Notes: generated from the sequence alone by a model not told the origin. 64,000 nt of DNA from Candidatus Ruminococcus avistercoris (GCA_019120315.1 DWVJ01000021.1:49490-113489), one strand, 5' to 3'. Shown: positions 27,423 to 36,056, counted from the stretch's first letter. Translations and numbers: made by a program.

Positions 27423-28799
27423 ATGAGCGAAGAAAAGAAAATCCCTTACAAAATCTATCTGGAAGAAAGTGAAATGCCTACGCAATGGTACAATGTGCGG
27501 GCGGATATGAAGAATAAGCCGGCCCCCCTGTTAAATCCAGCCACAAAAAAGCCCATGTCTTTCGATGAGCTCCGCGCCGTATTCTGCGATGAACTGGTGC
27601 GCCAGGAGCTGGATGACACCACCGCCTACTTTGATATTCCGGCGGAGATTCAGGATTTTTATAAAATGTACCGTCCTTCGCCGCTGGTGCGGGCGTACTT
27701 CCTGGAAAAGGCCCTGGACACCCCTGCCAAAATCTATTATAAATTCGAAGGGAATAACACTTCCGGCAGCCACAAGCTGAATTCCGCCATCGCCCAGGCT
27801 TATTATGCCAAAAAGCAGGGATTAAAGGGCGTCACCACAGAAACCGGAGCCGGTCAGTGGGGAACCGCTCTGTCCATGGCATGTTCTTACTTTGACCTGG
27901 ACTGCCGGGTATATATGGTAAAAGTATCTTATGAGCAAAAGCCTTTCCGCCGGGAAGTTATGAGAACCTACGGCGCTTCCGTCACCCCCTCTCCTTCCGA
28001 GACTACCAAAGTAGGCCAAAAGATTCTGGCCGAACATCCCGGAACCTCCGGCAGCCTGGGCTGCGCCATCTCGGAAGCAGTGGAAGCGGCCACTTCCATG
28101 GAAGGATACCGCTACGTACTGGGCTCCGTTTTAAATCAGGTGCTTCTGCATCAGTCCATCATCGGCCTGGAAACCAAGGCTGCTTTAAAGAAATACGACA
28201 TCCAGCCGGATATCATCATCGGCTGTGCCGGCGGCGGCTCCAACCTGGGCGGCCTGATCTCCCCCTTTGCAGGAGAAATGCTCCGGGGAGAAGCAAACTA
28301 CCGCATCATCGCCGTGGAACCGGCTTCCTGCCCCAGCCTGACCCGCGGCCGTTTCGCTTATGATTACTGTGATACCGGAATGATCTGCCCGCTCGCCAAA
28401 ATGTACACTCTGGGCAGTGGATTCATCCCCTCCTCCAACCATGCCGGAGGGCTTCGCTATCACGGAATGAGTTCCGTCGTTTCCCAGCTCTACCACGACG
28501 GTCTCATGGAAGCAGTTTCCGTAGAACAGACTCAGGTCTTCAAGGCGGCGGAACAGTTTGCCAGAGTGGAGGGGACTCTTCCTGCCCCGGAAAGCAGTCA
28601 CGCCATCCGCGTCGCCATCGATGAAGCTTTAAAATGCAAGGAAACCGGCGAAGAGAAAACTATCGTCTTCGGTCTGACCGGAACCGGCTATTTCGACATG
28701 GTTGCTTACCAGAAATACAACGACGGCGTGATGACGGACTATATTCCCACAGATGCCGATCTGCAGCCTGGTTTCGCCAGCCTGCCGGATGTGGAGTAA
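27423..28799 (+). CDS. TrpB-like pyridoxal-phosphate enzyme (TrpB2 type)
   Basis: TrpB2 proteins make tryptophan from indole and serine, often without a TrpA partner. The protein has 458 residues, longer than TrpB1. The PLP lysine is in NNTSGSHKLNSA; the phosphate-binding glycine loop is CAGGGSNLGG. No trpA or other trp gene is adjacent. The upstream Trp T-box supports a role in tryptophan supply, perhaps indole salvage. Confidence 0.9.
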   Translation: MSEEKKIPYKIYLEESEMPTQWYNVRADMKNKPAPLLNPATKKPMSFDELRAVFCDELVRQELDDTTAYFDIPAEIQDFYKMYRPSPLVRAYFLEKALDTPAKIYYKFEGNNTSGSHKLNSAIAQAYYAKKQGLKGVTTETGAGQWGTALSMACSYFDLDCRVYMVKVSYEQKPFRREVMRTYGASVTPSPSETTKVGQKILAEHPGTSGSLGCAISEAVEAATSMEGYRYVLGSVLNQVLLHQSIIGLETKAALKKYDIQPDIIIGCAGGGSNLGGLISPFAGEMLRGEANYRIIAVEPASCPSLTRGRFAYDYCDTGMICPLAKMYTLGSGFIPSSNHAGGLRYHGMSSVVSQLYHDGLMEAVSVEQTQVFKAAEQFARVEGTLPAPESSHAIRVAIDEALKCKETGEEKTIVFGLTGTGYFDMVAYQKYNDGVMTDYIPTDADLQPGFASLPDVE

Positions 28800-28819
28800 A
28801 ATACCATACAGCAAGCATT

Positions 28820-28858
28820 AAGGGAGGTTCGCGCCATACGGCGCGCCCTCCCCTTTTC
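28820..28858 (+). terminator. Terminator after the TrpB-like gene
   Basis: GGGAGG with CCTCCC outside and CGCGCC with GGCGCG inside form a long stem, followed by CTTTTCTC. Confidence 0.75.
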
Positions 28859-28877
28859 TCATTTCGTTTTACATAAT

Positions 28878-28905
28878 AAAAAACACTCTTTCTCAGAGTG
28901 TTTTT
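28878..28905 (-). terminator. Terminator of the tRNA cluster
   Basis: ACACTCT pairs with AGAGTGT, with A and T runs outside. The same stem occurs after tRNA-Arg at 38749-38780. Confidence 0.85.
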
Positions 28906-28909
28906 CACA

Positions 28910-28982
28910 TGAGACATCGGGGATTCGAACCCCGGACAACTTGATTAAAAGTCAAGTGCTCTACCAACTGAGCTAATATCCC
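28910..28982 (-). tRNA. tRNA-Lys (anticodon TTT)
   Basis: On the minus strand, acceptor GGGATAT pairs with ATGTCTC (two G-U pairs). The anticodon loop CTTTTAA has TTT, and the T-arm is CGGGGTTCGAATCCCCG. This is the last tRNA of the cluster. Confidence 0.93.
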
Positions 28983-29039
28983 ATCCATATGTTATGGTAT
29001 CAATAATGGGAATACACATCTGACTTCGCATTCCCATAG

Positions 29040-29111
29040 CTGGGCTAGCTGGATTTGAACCAGCGAATGCAGGAGTCAAAGTCCTGTGCCTTACCGCTTG
29101 GCGATAGCCCA
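29040..29111 (-). tRNA. tRNA-Gln (anticodon TTG)
   Basis: Acceptor TGGGCTA pairs with TAGCCCA, discriminator G. The anticodon arm CAGGACTTTGACTCCTG has TTG. U1-A72 is usual for tRNA-Gln. Confidence 0.93.
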
Positions 29112-29118
29112 TTATTAA

Positions 29119-29193
29119 GGTGGATACAGGGATTCGAACCCTGGGCCTCCAGAGCCACAATCTGGCGCGCTAACCAGCTGCGCTATACCCACC
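29119..29193 (-). tRNA. tRNA-His (anticodon GTG)
   Basis: Acceptor GTGGGTA pairs with TATCCAC; an extra G at -1 faces discriminator C, the tRNA-His mark. The anticodon loop TTGTGGC has GTG. Confidence 0.94.
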
Positions 29194-29197
29194 ATAA

Positions 29198-29271
<74 letters not shown>

Positions 29272-29299
29272 ATAAAAGCGGTGCATTTTTGCAATGCAA

Positions 29300-29370
29300 A
29301 GCGGGTGATGGGAATCGAACCCACGTATCTAGCTTGGAAGGCTAGTGTTCTACCATTGAACTACACCCGC
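29300..29370 (-). tRNA. tRNA-Gly (anticodon TCC)
   Basis: Acceptor GCGGGTG pairs with CACCCGC, discriminator T. The anticodon arm CTAGCCTTCCAAGCTAG has TCC. Confidence 0.93.
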
Positions 29371-29396
29371 ATATCCTTCGTCAGTTTTTTTACCAG

Positions 29397-29471
29397 TCGG
29401 GGTGACAGGATTCGAACCTGCGGCCTCCTGGTCCCAAACCAGGCGCTCTAGCCAAACTGAGCCACACCCCG
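29397..29471 (-). tRNA. tRNA-Pro (anticodon TGG)
   Basis: Acceptor CGGGGTG pairs with CACCCCG, discriminator A. The anticodon arm CCTGGTTTGGGACCAGG has TGG. This is the first tRNA of the cluster. Confidence 0.93.
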
Positions 29472-29505
29472 TCACTCAAAGCGTCCCTGGCCTGACGCAA
29501 GGTAT

Positions 29506-29534
29506 ATTATATTATAGACTTTCCCAAAAGTCAA
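29506..29534 (-). promoter_or_regulatory. Promoter of the six-tRNA cluster
   Basis: On the minus strand, TTGACT (29529-29534) and TATAAT (29506-29511) are separated by 17 bases, about 35 bases before tRNA-Pro. Confidence 0.8.
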
Positions 29535-29550
29535 CACATTTTTTAATTTT

Positions 29551-30033
29551 TTACTTCAAATAACAAATCGTATAATGCGCCTCGCCGCAGCCATCGATCT
29601 CCATCACCATATAACTGGGATCCCGGGGAAACTGACGCGGATATGCCAGACTGCCTGGGTTGAGCACGGTGATATCCTCCCGGATATCCAGATAAGGCTT
29701 ATGGGTGTGGCCATACATCACGATATCTGCCTTGCGGCTCTGCCCCTCCTCTCGGATCCGTTCCACTCCCATAGAAACTCCGTAGTGGTGACCGTGACAG
29801 AGAAAAATCTTCTTGCCGGCCAGTTCAAAATCCGCTTCCCTCTCCAGCGAGCTGAAATAATCATTGTTTCCCGCCACCACGTACAGCGGGCAGCCGGCCA
29901 GTTCTGCGATATAATCTTCCTCTCCTTCCACGTCGCCGCAGTGGATCAGGGCGTCCACCGGCGCGACCCGTTCCAAAACCGCTTTCAGATTTCTGGCATG
30001 TCCATGGGTATCGCTTATAATTAAAACCTTCAT
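29551..30033 (-). CDS. YfcE-like metallophosphoesterase
   Basis: A 160-residue phosphodiesterase of the MJ0936/YfcE family. The metal-binding motifs are in order: SDTHG, CGDVEG, GNNDYFS, CHGHHYG and YGHTHKP. Family members cut phosphodiesters in small molecules; the natural substrate is unknown. It is the last gene of the operon with rdgB (three-base gap), a common pairing in Clostridia. Confidence 0.9.
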   Translation of the reverse strand: MKVLIISDTHGHARNLKAVLERVAPVDALIHCGDVEGEEDYIAELAGCPLYVVAGNNDYFSSLEREADFELAGKKIFLCHGHHYGVSMGVERIREEGQSRKADIVMYGHTHKPYLDIREDITVLNPGSLAYPRQFPRDPSYMVMEIDGCGEAHYTICYLK

Positions 30034-30036
30034 CTG

Positions 30037-30633
30037 TTACCCCTCTTTTCTGGCCTGAAGTTTTCTTTTCATCTCTCGCAGCGCTTTTCCCCGGTGACTG
30101 ATCTGATTCTTTACCTCCGGCGAAAGCTGGGCTGTGGAGCATCCGTATTCCGGCACGTAAAAGATGGGATCATAACCGAAACCGTTCTCGCCCTTTTCCT
30201 CATACCCGATCCTGCCCTCTATGGTTCCCCTGGCGGTAAGTACCTCGCCGTCGGGAAAGGCAGCCGCGATCACACAGACGAACCGGGCTGTCCGCTCCTC
30301 ATCGGGAACCCCCTCCAGACGGTCGATCAGATTCTGATTCTTGATCCGGTAAGAAGTATCCTCACCCATATAGCGCGCGGAATAGATCCCCGGCTCTTTG
30401 TTGAGATAATCGATTTCCAATCCGGAATCATCAGCCAGCACGATCTCATGACAGAGTTCCATCACAGCTTTTGCTTTAATGACGGCATTCTCTTCAAAAC
30501 TCGTTCCGTTTTCTTCTATCTCCGCCGTGATCCCAGCCTCTTTCATAGAAAGAATCTCCACCTGGGGATCCGCCAGAATCTCCCGGATCTCTTTCATTTT
30601 TCCTTCGTTTCCCGTGGCAAAAATGATTTTCAT
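30037..30633 (-). CDS. rdgB: XTP/dITP diphosphatase
   Basis: It removes non-canonical purine NTPs (XTP, ITP, dITP) by hydrolysis to NMP and PPi. The 198-residue length is normal. Motifs seen: FATGNEGKMKEI at the start, LADDSGLEIDYL, and GENGFGYDPIF followed by SHRGKALREM. The start overlaps the stop of the upstream methyltransferase by four bases (ATGA). Confidence 0.95.
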   Translation of the reverse strand: MKIIFATGNEGKMKEIREILADPQVEILSMKEAGITAEIEENGTSFEENAVIKAKAVMELCHEIVLADDSGLEIDYLNKEPGIYSARYMGEDTSYRIKNQNLIDRLEGVPDEERTARFVCVIAAAFPDGEVLTARGTIEGRIGYEEKGENGFGYDPIFYVPEYGCSTAQLSPEVKNQISHRGKALREMKRKLQARKEG

Positions 30634-31793
30634 ATACGCTGCTCCCTTCGCTGTTTCCCGGGCGGCTTAGGCCCCGGATACTGGTAAAAGTATGTTTTTA
30701 ACATACCGTTATAAATTTTTCGGTTTTTGTCCGCGTTTCTGCCGATATAACGCTGGGCATCGGGGTAACTGGTGATCAGGTACATGGACCAGCTGTCCAG
30801 GCGAAAAAATGCCTCCCCGATCTGACGATACAGTTCCGGCAGCGTTTCCTTTTCCTCCAGCCGCTCCCCGTAAGGCGGGTTGGTGACGATAAAACCGTAT
30901 TTTTTCGGATGATGCAGCTGCGAGATCGGACGCTGCTGGAAATGGATCAGGTGATCCACGCCGGCCAGCCTGGCATTTTCCCGGGCGCTCTTTATCACTT
31001 CCCCGTCAATGTCATATCCCTGGATATCCGTCTTTATATCGGTATCCAGCAGATCTTTGGCCTCTTCACGGGCGTTCTCCCAACATTTGGACGGGATCAG
31101 ATGATCCCACTGCTGCGCCAGAAAAGAACGATTCAGCCCCGGCGCCATGTGAGCCGCCATCATGGCCGCCTCGATGGGAAAGGTACCGCTGCCGCAAAAT
31201 GGATCTACCAAAATCCGGTCGCCCTTCCAGGGCGTCATCATCAGCAGCGACGCCGCCAAAGTCTCCGTGATGGGCGCCTTCGCCGTTTTGCGGCGGTATC
31301 CCCGTTTATGCAGCGAAACGCCGGAGGTATCAAGGGCCGCAGTGACCGTATCCTTCATCAGCGTCACCCGGATGGGATAACTGCAGCCGCTTTCCTCAAA
31401 CCAGGACTGGCGGTAATGCTGTTTTAATCTTTCCACAATGGCTTTTTTCATAATCGACTGGATGTCCGACGGACTGAACAGCTTACTTTTGATGGAAGTG
31501 GCTTTGGTCACCCAGAACTTCCCGTCCCGGGGGATCAGCTCCTCCCAGGGCAGCGCTTTCGTCTTCTCAAACAGTTCTTCAAAGGTCTCGGCCCGAAACT
31601 GCCCCACTTTCAACAGGATCCGTTCCGTCGTGCGCAAAAACAGATTGGCGTCGGCCACCGCCTGAGCGTCCCCCAGAAAGGTCACCTTGCCGTCCTCCAC
31701 CTGGCTGATCTCGTAGCCAAGATCCAAAATCTCTCTTTTTAACATCGCTTCCGTGCCAAAATGGCAGGGTGCGATCAGTTCAAACTGCTTCAT
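30630..31793 (-). CDS. THUMP-domain rRNA methyltransferase (RlmL/YpsC-like)
   Basis: A 387-residue enzyme. The N-terminal THUMP domain (about 45-155) binds RNA; the C-terminal Rossmann methyltransferase has DPFCGSGTFPIEAA and the catalytic NPPYGERL. This is the RlmL N-terminal half type, expected to make m2G in 23S rRNA. No RlmK domain is fused. It is the first gene of the three-gene operon. Confidence 0.9.
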   Translation of the reverse strand: MKQFELIAPCHFGTEAMLKREILDLGYEISQVEDGKVTFLGDAQAVADANLFLRTTERILLKVGQFRAETFEELFEKTKALPWEELIPRDGKFWVTKATSIKSKLFSPSDIQSIMKKAIVERLKQHYRQSWFEESGCSYPIRVTLMKDTVTAALDTSGVSLHKRGYRRKTAKAPITETLAASLLMMTPWKGDRILVDPFCGSGTFPIEAAMMAAHMAPGLNRSFLAQQWDHLIPSKCWENAREEAKDLLDTDIKTDIQGYDIDGEVIKSARENARLAGVDHLIHFQQRPISQLHHPKKYGFIVTNPPYGERLEEKETLPELYRQIGEAFFRLDSWSMYLITSYPDAQRYIGRNADKNRKIYNGMLKTYFYQYPGPKPPGKQRREQRI

Positions 31794-31892
31794 CTTCCCC
31801 TCTTTTCCAAACAGCGTCCTTCCGGAAACTCCGAAAGGACGCCTGCCATGTTATTATTTTTTATTTTACTATGTTTTCTGCCAAAACTCAAG

Positions 31893-32189
31893 CTACCTGG
31901 CCGTTTTTCTCTCCTGCCAGCCGTGAACGCCGCCTGCCAGGGATTTCACACGGTACCCTCTTTTTTCCAGTTCCCTGGCCCGAACCAGGCTGGAAGCGCC
32001 TCTTTCACAGTACAAAATGATGGTCTTTTCCTTAGGAAGAGAAAAAAGAGCGGGAGCATCTTCATAATCAATATGATAAGCTCCCGGTACATGGTACTTT
32101 TCATATTCCTTCTTCGAGCGCAGATCTATGATCAACGTATCTCTTCGATACATATACTGTTCCAGAATATCCGGAGAAATGATTTCCAT
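31893..32189 (-). CDS. Rhodanese-like domain protein
   Basis: A 98-residue single rhodanese domain. The active Cys is in ILYCERGASS, preceded by LIIDLRSKKEYEKYHVPGA, and ending LAGGVHGWQ. It probably carries persulfide sulfur. It is transcribed alone behind a long structured leader. Confidence 0.88.
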   Translation of the reverse strand: MEIISPDILEQYMYRRDTLIIDLRSKKEYEKYHVPGAYHIDYEDAPALFSLPKEKTIILYCERGASSLVRARELEKRGYRVKSLAGGVHGWQERKTAR

Positions 32190-32249
32190 CTGAATAGCTT
32201 CCCTTTTTTATCAGTATATTCACTCTTTTCCCGTTTTGTTTCCGCACAA

Positions 32250-32395
32250 GAGAAAAGCTATGGTAGGGGAGCTACCATAGCTTTTCGAGGGGAGTATAAA
32301 TAATTAATAAGGGTTATTAATTGTAAAAAAAATTTTTTTGAAGGGTAAATTCTTTTTACAAGAATGATTATAATACAGTTTCCAGAAAAAAGCAA
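32250..32395 (-). ncRNA. Structured leader or small RNA candidate with its own promoter
   Basis: On the minus strand, TTGCTT (32390-32395) and TATAAT (32367-32372) are 17 bases apart. The transcript would hold AATTAATAA/TTATTAATT (32302-32322) and then a perfect 15-bp stem, GAAAAGCTATGGTAG with CTACCATAGCTTTTC (32252-32286), ending in TTTTCTCTT. This could be a small RNA of about 110 bases or an attenuating leader of the rhodanese gene. Confidence 0.45.
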
Positions 32396-32404
32396 CAAAT
32401 ATTT

Positions 32405-33382
32405 TCACTGCTCGAAAGGATAAATTACACCCCACTCTTTTCGCAGATATTCCGTCAGTCTCACCACTTTCAGAATCTCTTCATGGGGAAGCTCCGGGCA
32501 TTCCAAAAGCCCCTGTTCCAGAGCTCTTTTGCAGGCCAGAACCTCATACTCGTAACCGTTGATCTGTTCGGGAACCGGATAGCGGGCTGTCACCTGCCGT
32601 TTTTCATCCAGTACCCGGATTTCCTCGCAGTTATTGATATTCTGCACCTCGATGCAGCCCTTCGTTCCGTTGATCTCTCCCAGACGGTTGCAGTGCACCA
32701 GCATGGAGGAATACAGCACTGCCATGCGGCCGTCTTCATAGATCAGCGTCATACTTTCCTGGGCGTCCACGCCGGTCTCCAGCTTCACACAGGTGGAGGT
32801 GATCTCTTTGATCTGATCGCCAAAAAACATCAGCGCAAAATGAAGGGGGTAAACTCCCAGATCCATCAGGGCTCCTCCGGCCAGTTCCGGTCTGCGCATT
32901 CTTTCAATATTGATATGCTCATACCCCAAATTGGCCGCCATGGAGGTAATCTCTCCGATGACGCCGCTGTCGATCACATCCTGGATCATCTGTCTGCTGG
33001 GCATGTACCGCGTCCACATGGCCTCGGCGATCAGAAGATTCTTTTCCTTCGCCAGCGCAAACAGTTCCTCCGCCTGCCATTCCTTGACAGTGAAGGGCTT
33101 TTCGCACAGCACCGGCTTTCCGTACTCCAGGCATAGCTTCGCATGTTCATAGTGAAACACATGCGGCGTGGCGATATAGACCAGATCCACCAGGGGATCC
33201 TCCAGCATCTCCTCGTAAGAACCGTACGCTTTTTTGATTCCCCATTTCCGGGCGAAAGCCTCCGCTCTGTCATAATCCCGCGCCGCGATGGCGTAGCTTT
33301 CCACCAGAGAATCATCCAACCCGCCAAGAGCCTGTGCCATCGATGCGGCGATATTTCCCGCTCCCAAAATCGCTGCTTTCAT
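32405..33382 (-). CDS. Gfo/Idh/MocA-family oxidoreductase
   Basis: A 325-residue NAD(P)-dependent sugar or polyol dehydrogenase-type protein. The ATG at 33382 follows AGGAGG. The Rossmann motif is GAGNIAASM; the family EKP motif is LCEKPFTV, and the C-terminal domain has the mixed sheet (GALMDLGVYPLHFALMFFG). The substrate is unknown. No sugar transport genes are adjacent. Confidence 0.88.
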   Translation of the reverse strand: MKAAILGAGNIAASMAQALGGLDDSLVESYAIAARDYDRAEAFARKWGIKKAYGSYEEMLEDPLVDLVYIATPHVFHYEHAKLCLEYGKPVLCEKPFTVKEWQAEELFALAKEKNLLIAEAMWTRYMPSRQMIQDVIDSGVIGEITSMAANLGYEHINIERMRRPELAGGALMDLGVYPLHFALMFFGDQIKEITSTCVKLETGVDAQESMTLIYEDGRMAVLYSSMLVHCNRLGEINGTKGCIEVQNINNCEEIRVLDEKRQVTARYPVPEQINGYEYEVLACKRALEQGLLECPELPHEEILKVVRLTEYLRKEWGVIYPFEQ

Positions 33383-33468
33383 TTTGCTACCTCCTGTTAT
33401 CATAACCGTTTCCTTGCTTCACTATACCACATTGCAGCAAAAAAAACTTACGGAATCCTGCTCAATCT

Positions 33469-33497
33469 GCATAAAACGGCGGATAACTGCCATACTA
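33469..33497 (+). promoter_or_regulatory. Sigma-G/F-like sporulation promoter
   Basis: GCATA (33469-33473), 17 bases, then CATACTA (33491-33497) matches the forespore sigma-G consensus (GHATR and CATWHTA). The ATG of the small gene lies 42 bases downstream. Confidence 0.6.
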
Positions 33498-33539
33498 ACA
33501 GCGTAACACAAAGTATAATCAAAACAGGAGGGACTTCAC

Positions 33540-33695
33540 ATGTCTAAAAACTACTCTGATGAAAATGCAAACAAAAATAAGATGAACAACAAAGCTTCCA
33601 ACAGCAGCAACAGCAATGCCGCCAAAAATTCTTCATCCAACAAATCTTCCAACTGTCACAATTCCAGTCAGAACCAGTCTTCTTCCAAATACTGA
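33540..33695 (+). CDS. 51-residue Asn/Ser-rich protein, probably forespore-expressed
   Basis: ATG at 33540 follows CAGGAGGG. The protein starts MSKNYSDENANKNKMNNK and is made almost wholly of Asn, Ser, Lys and Ala, with one Cys-His near the end. It has no hydrophobic core and is expected to be disordered. A sigma-G-type promoter precedes it and a terminator follows. Such small polar proteins are typical of spore cores in Clostridia, but I cannot assign it to a known SASP family. Confidence 0.72.
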   Translation: MSKNYSDENANKNKMNNKASNSSNSNAAKNSSSNKSSNCHNSSQNQSSSKY

Positions 33696-33708
33696 TTTTT
33701 ACAGCAGC

Positions 33709-33742
33709 AGGGGCGTCCAGTTTTACCGGGCGCCCCTTTGTC
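33709..33742 (+). terminator. Terminator after the Asn/Ser-rich gene
   Basis: GGGGCG (33710-33715) pairs with CGCCCC (33731-33736), followed by TTTGTCTT. Confidence 0.65.
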
Positions 33743-33752
33743 TTGCCTTCAT

Positions 33753-34175
33753 TTATCTTTTTTTCCACAGAGAAACGAGAATAGCGATCAGCAGCAGCGG
33801 CACCAGGATTGGCGACAGGATGCGAAAAATGCTTCCCACCAGCCACAGCAGGATGCATATGACCGCCGCTGCCGCCAAAACCAGCGGCAGACAGCTGTCT
33901 GTGGAGAAGCTGCCGTGATAAAATCCGCTTTTTTCTTCCCTTTGCACAGGCTGCTCTTCGGGAATATATTCTTTTGCCCCTTTAGCATCCAGCAGCGTCC
34001 TGGCCAGAAGAACCGGATCGCCCAACTCTGCCAGCACCTCCGACTCCAAACGGCCCCGCGCCATTTCCCCGTCAATATAACCGGAATAATACCGGATCTG
34101 TTCCTCGATCTGGGATGAAGTCATCCCTTCTTGCAGTTTATTGGCAAGAGTCGTTAAAAATTCTTCCTTACTCAT
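33753..34175 (-). CDS. DUF1700/HAAS-type membrane protein
   Basis: A 140-residue protein. Residues 1-65 form the helical HAAS/DUF1700 unit (MSKEEFLTTLANKL, YYSGYIDGEMARG, LGDPVLLARTLL). Residues 95-137 are two close membrane helices ending WKKR. Such proteins often pair with PadR regulators, but none is present. The start overlaps the CapA-like gene stop by four bases, so the two are coupled. Confidence 0.75.
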   Translation of the reverse strand: MSKEEFLTTLANKLQEGMTSSQIEEQIRYYSGYIDGEMARGRLESEVLAELGDPVLLARTLLDAKGAKEYIPEEQPVQREEKSGFYHGSFSTDSCLPLVLAAAAVICILLWLVGSIFRILSPILVPLLLIAILVSLWKKR

Positions 34176-35401
34176 GATGTGCTCCCTTCCGTCTCTTCCG
34201 AAGTCTCTTCTTCCTGCGTCTGTTTTTCCCCGCCGGATTCTTCCGTCAAACCTTCGCTGTACTGAGCAATCCGCTCCTCAATCCTTGTCTTTTCCTCGCC
34301 TGAAGCCGGCGTGGGCTGATAATTATTGTAATACGATTCTGATGAGATGGAGCAGGGGATGATATTGATGTTTTCATCCGCCGCCACGTCATCGCCGGTC
34401 ACGGTAAAGGTCTGCTGGAAAATCATGGTATCCTTATCGCTGGGATTGGAGTTGCCTCCAAAGCAGAAATTCCCCAGACTGTAGACGATTTTCTTTCCTT
34501 TGTATGTCTCGATTCCCTGCAGCACATGGGGATGATGCCCCAGCACCAGATCCGCCCCTTCGTCGATGGCCGTGCGGGCCAGCGCTTTTTGCGTATCATC
34601 AGGATAGTTTTCCTTCTCCGCTCCCCAGTGAAAGCTGACGATGACCAGCTGCGCTCCCTGCCCTTTCAGCTCCGCGATTTTTTCCTTTAACTGCTCTGTG
34701 CGTTCCATGCCGTCGGCCAGCACATAGATACCGGCCAGACCCACTTTCACACCTTTGATCTCCAGCAGAGCAGTCCGGTCGTACCCAAAGGTCTTGATCC
34801 CGGCCGCCTCCGTATATTTTATGGTATCTTCATACCCGCTCTCGCCGTAATCCTGGCTGTGATTGTTCGCCAGGTTGGCCGCCTCCACAGAACCTTCTGT
34901 CAGAACCTGTACATAGGATGGGTCTCCTTTGAAGGCAAAAGTCTTCTCCTGCAGGTCTTCCGACTCAGTCAGCGGGCCTTCCAGGTTGACGATGGTCAGA
35001 TCGTCCGTCTCAAAAACCGGGCGGACGTTTTCAAAAAACCATCCCGGATCGCCTACGCTTTCATACATGGCGTTAAAGCTGGTATCATAATCGAAGTCTT
35101 CATCCATTCCCAGGGTACAGTCTCCCGCTGCGCTGACGGTAATGGTCACCGGTTCCGGCGCGGGCGTGGGAGTCGCCTCCTCCTGCGTTTCTTCTGTCTT
35201 CGTCTCCGCCTGGGCCGCCGTCTCCTGATCCTGTCTTTTCCCCAGTCCCCTCACGGCCAGCACAGCCGCCAATACCACGATCAGTCCCAGGGCCAGCGCC
35301 ACCAGCCGCATCATCAGCTGGATCTGCCGCTCCTGGCGGGAGATGCGTTTCCTCCTTGTCCCGCGGCGTTTCTTCTTATATCTTTTCCTTTGATCCATCA
35401 T
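34172..35401 (-). CDS. CapA-family metallophosphatase-like lipid/polyglutamate protein
   Basis: A 409-residue protein from ATG at 35401, which follows AAAAGGATTTT; a start six codons earlier is less likely. A basic cytoplasmic tail, one membrane helix (about 30-52), and a Thr/Glu/Pro-rich linker lead to the CapA domain (SAAGDCTLG, NLEGPLTE, NLANNHSQDYG, VSFHWGAE, VLGHHPHVLQG). The acidic and His residues fit a metal site. CapA acts in poly-gamma-glutamate export, but most homologues of this type are uncharacterised. No capB or capC is near. Confidence 0.85.
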   Translation of the reverse strand: MMDQRKRYKKKRRGTRRKRISRQERQIQLMMRLVALALGLIVVLAAVLAVRGLGKRQDQETAAQAETKTEETQEEATPTPAPEPVTITVSAAGDCTLGMDEDFDYDTSFNAMYESVGDPGWFFENVRPVFETDDLTIVNLEGPLTESEDLQEKTFAFKGDPSYVQVLTEGSVEAANLANNHSQDYGESGYEDTIKYTEAAGIKTFGYDRTALLEIKGVKVGLAGIYVLADGMERTEQLKEKIAELKGQGAQLVIVSFHWGAEKENYPDDTQKALARTAIDEGADLVLGHHPHVLQGIETYKGKKIVYSLGNFCFGGNSNPSDKDTMIFQQTFTVTGDDVAADENINIIPCSISSESYYNNYQPTPASGEEKTRIEERIAQYSEGLTEESGGEKQTQEEETSEETEGSTS

Positions 35402-35492
35402 AAAATCCTTTTCATCCACATATTAAAATGATACTATTATGGCAAGTTTATCATAATCTGTCGTAAAAAGAAACACGGGGAGGGGGAAGAAT

Positions 35493-36056
35493 ATGAAAAA
35501 TTATCAGATTACCGAATGGTGCCGCCTGTTTATCGCGCAGCAGGTCCGCGAGGGCGATCTTTGCATCGACGCCACGGCCGGAAACGGTCACGACACACTC
35601 TTTTTAAGCCGGCTGGCAAAAAGCAGCGGACGGGTGCTGGCTTTCGATATTCAAAAGGAAGCCCTGGACGCTGCACAGCGCCGTCTGATAAAAGCCGGCG
35701 CCGATGACAATGTATCTTTTATCCTGGACAGCCACAGCCACATGGACCGGTATGCCGCTCCCGAAACGGTTTCCTGCATCGTATTCAATCTGGGTTATCT
35801 GCCCGGCGGCGACCACAGCCTGGCAACAAGGCCGGAAACCACCCTGGCAGCCATCGAACAGGGACTGACCCTGCTGAAACCAGGCGGCCTGATCTCTCTT
35901 TGTATTTACAGCGGAGGGGACAGCGGTTTCGCGGAGCGGGACGCGCTTTTGGATTATCTGAAAACACTGGATTCCCGGAAGTATCTGGTCATTCTCAGCC
36001 AGTATTACAACCGTCCCCATCATCCTCCCATTCCGGTTCTGATCCACAAACTTTAA
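35493..36056 (+). CDS. mnmM: tRNA wobble-uridine methyltransferase MnmM (YtqB family)
   Basis: A 187-residue class I methyltransferase. The SAM motif is CIDATAGNGHDTLFLS, and the family catalytic segment is VFNLGYLPGGDHS, with a conserved C-terminal QYYNRPHHPP. YtqB/MnmM makes mnm5s2U34 from nm5s2U34 in tRNA in Gram-positive bacteria. The start follows GGAGGGGGAAGAAT. It has its own terminator. Confidence 0.87.
   Translation: MKNYQITEWCRLFIAQQVREGDLCIDATAGNGHDTLFLSRLAKSSGRVLAFDIQKEALDAAQRRLIKAGADDNVSFILDSHSHMDRYAAPETVSCIVFNLGYLPGGDHSLATRPETTLAAIEQGLTLLKPGGLISLCIYSGGDSGFAERDALLDYLKTLDSRKYLVILSQYYNRPHHPPIPVLIHKL

Noticed and set aside
32323..32340. The A-run/T-run near 32330 as a terminator by itself
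   Set aside because: It is a self-complementary A/T tract without a GC stem; kept only as part of the structured leader.
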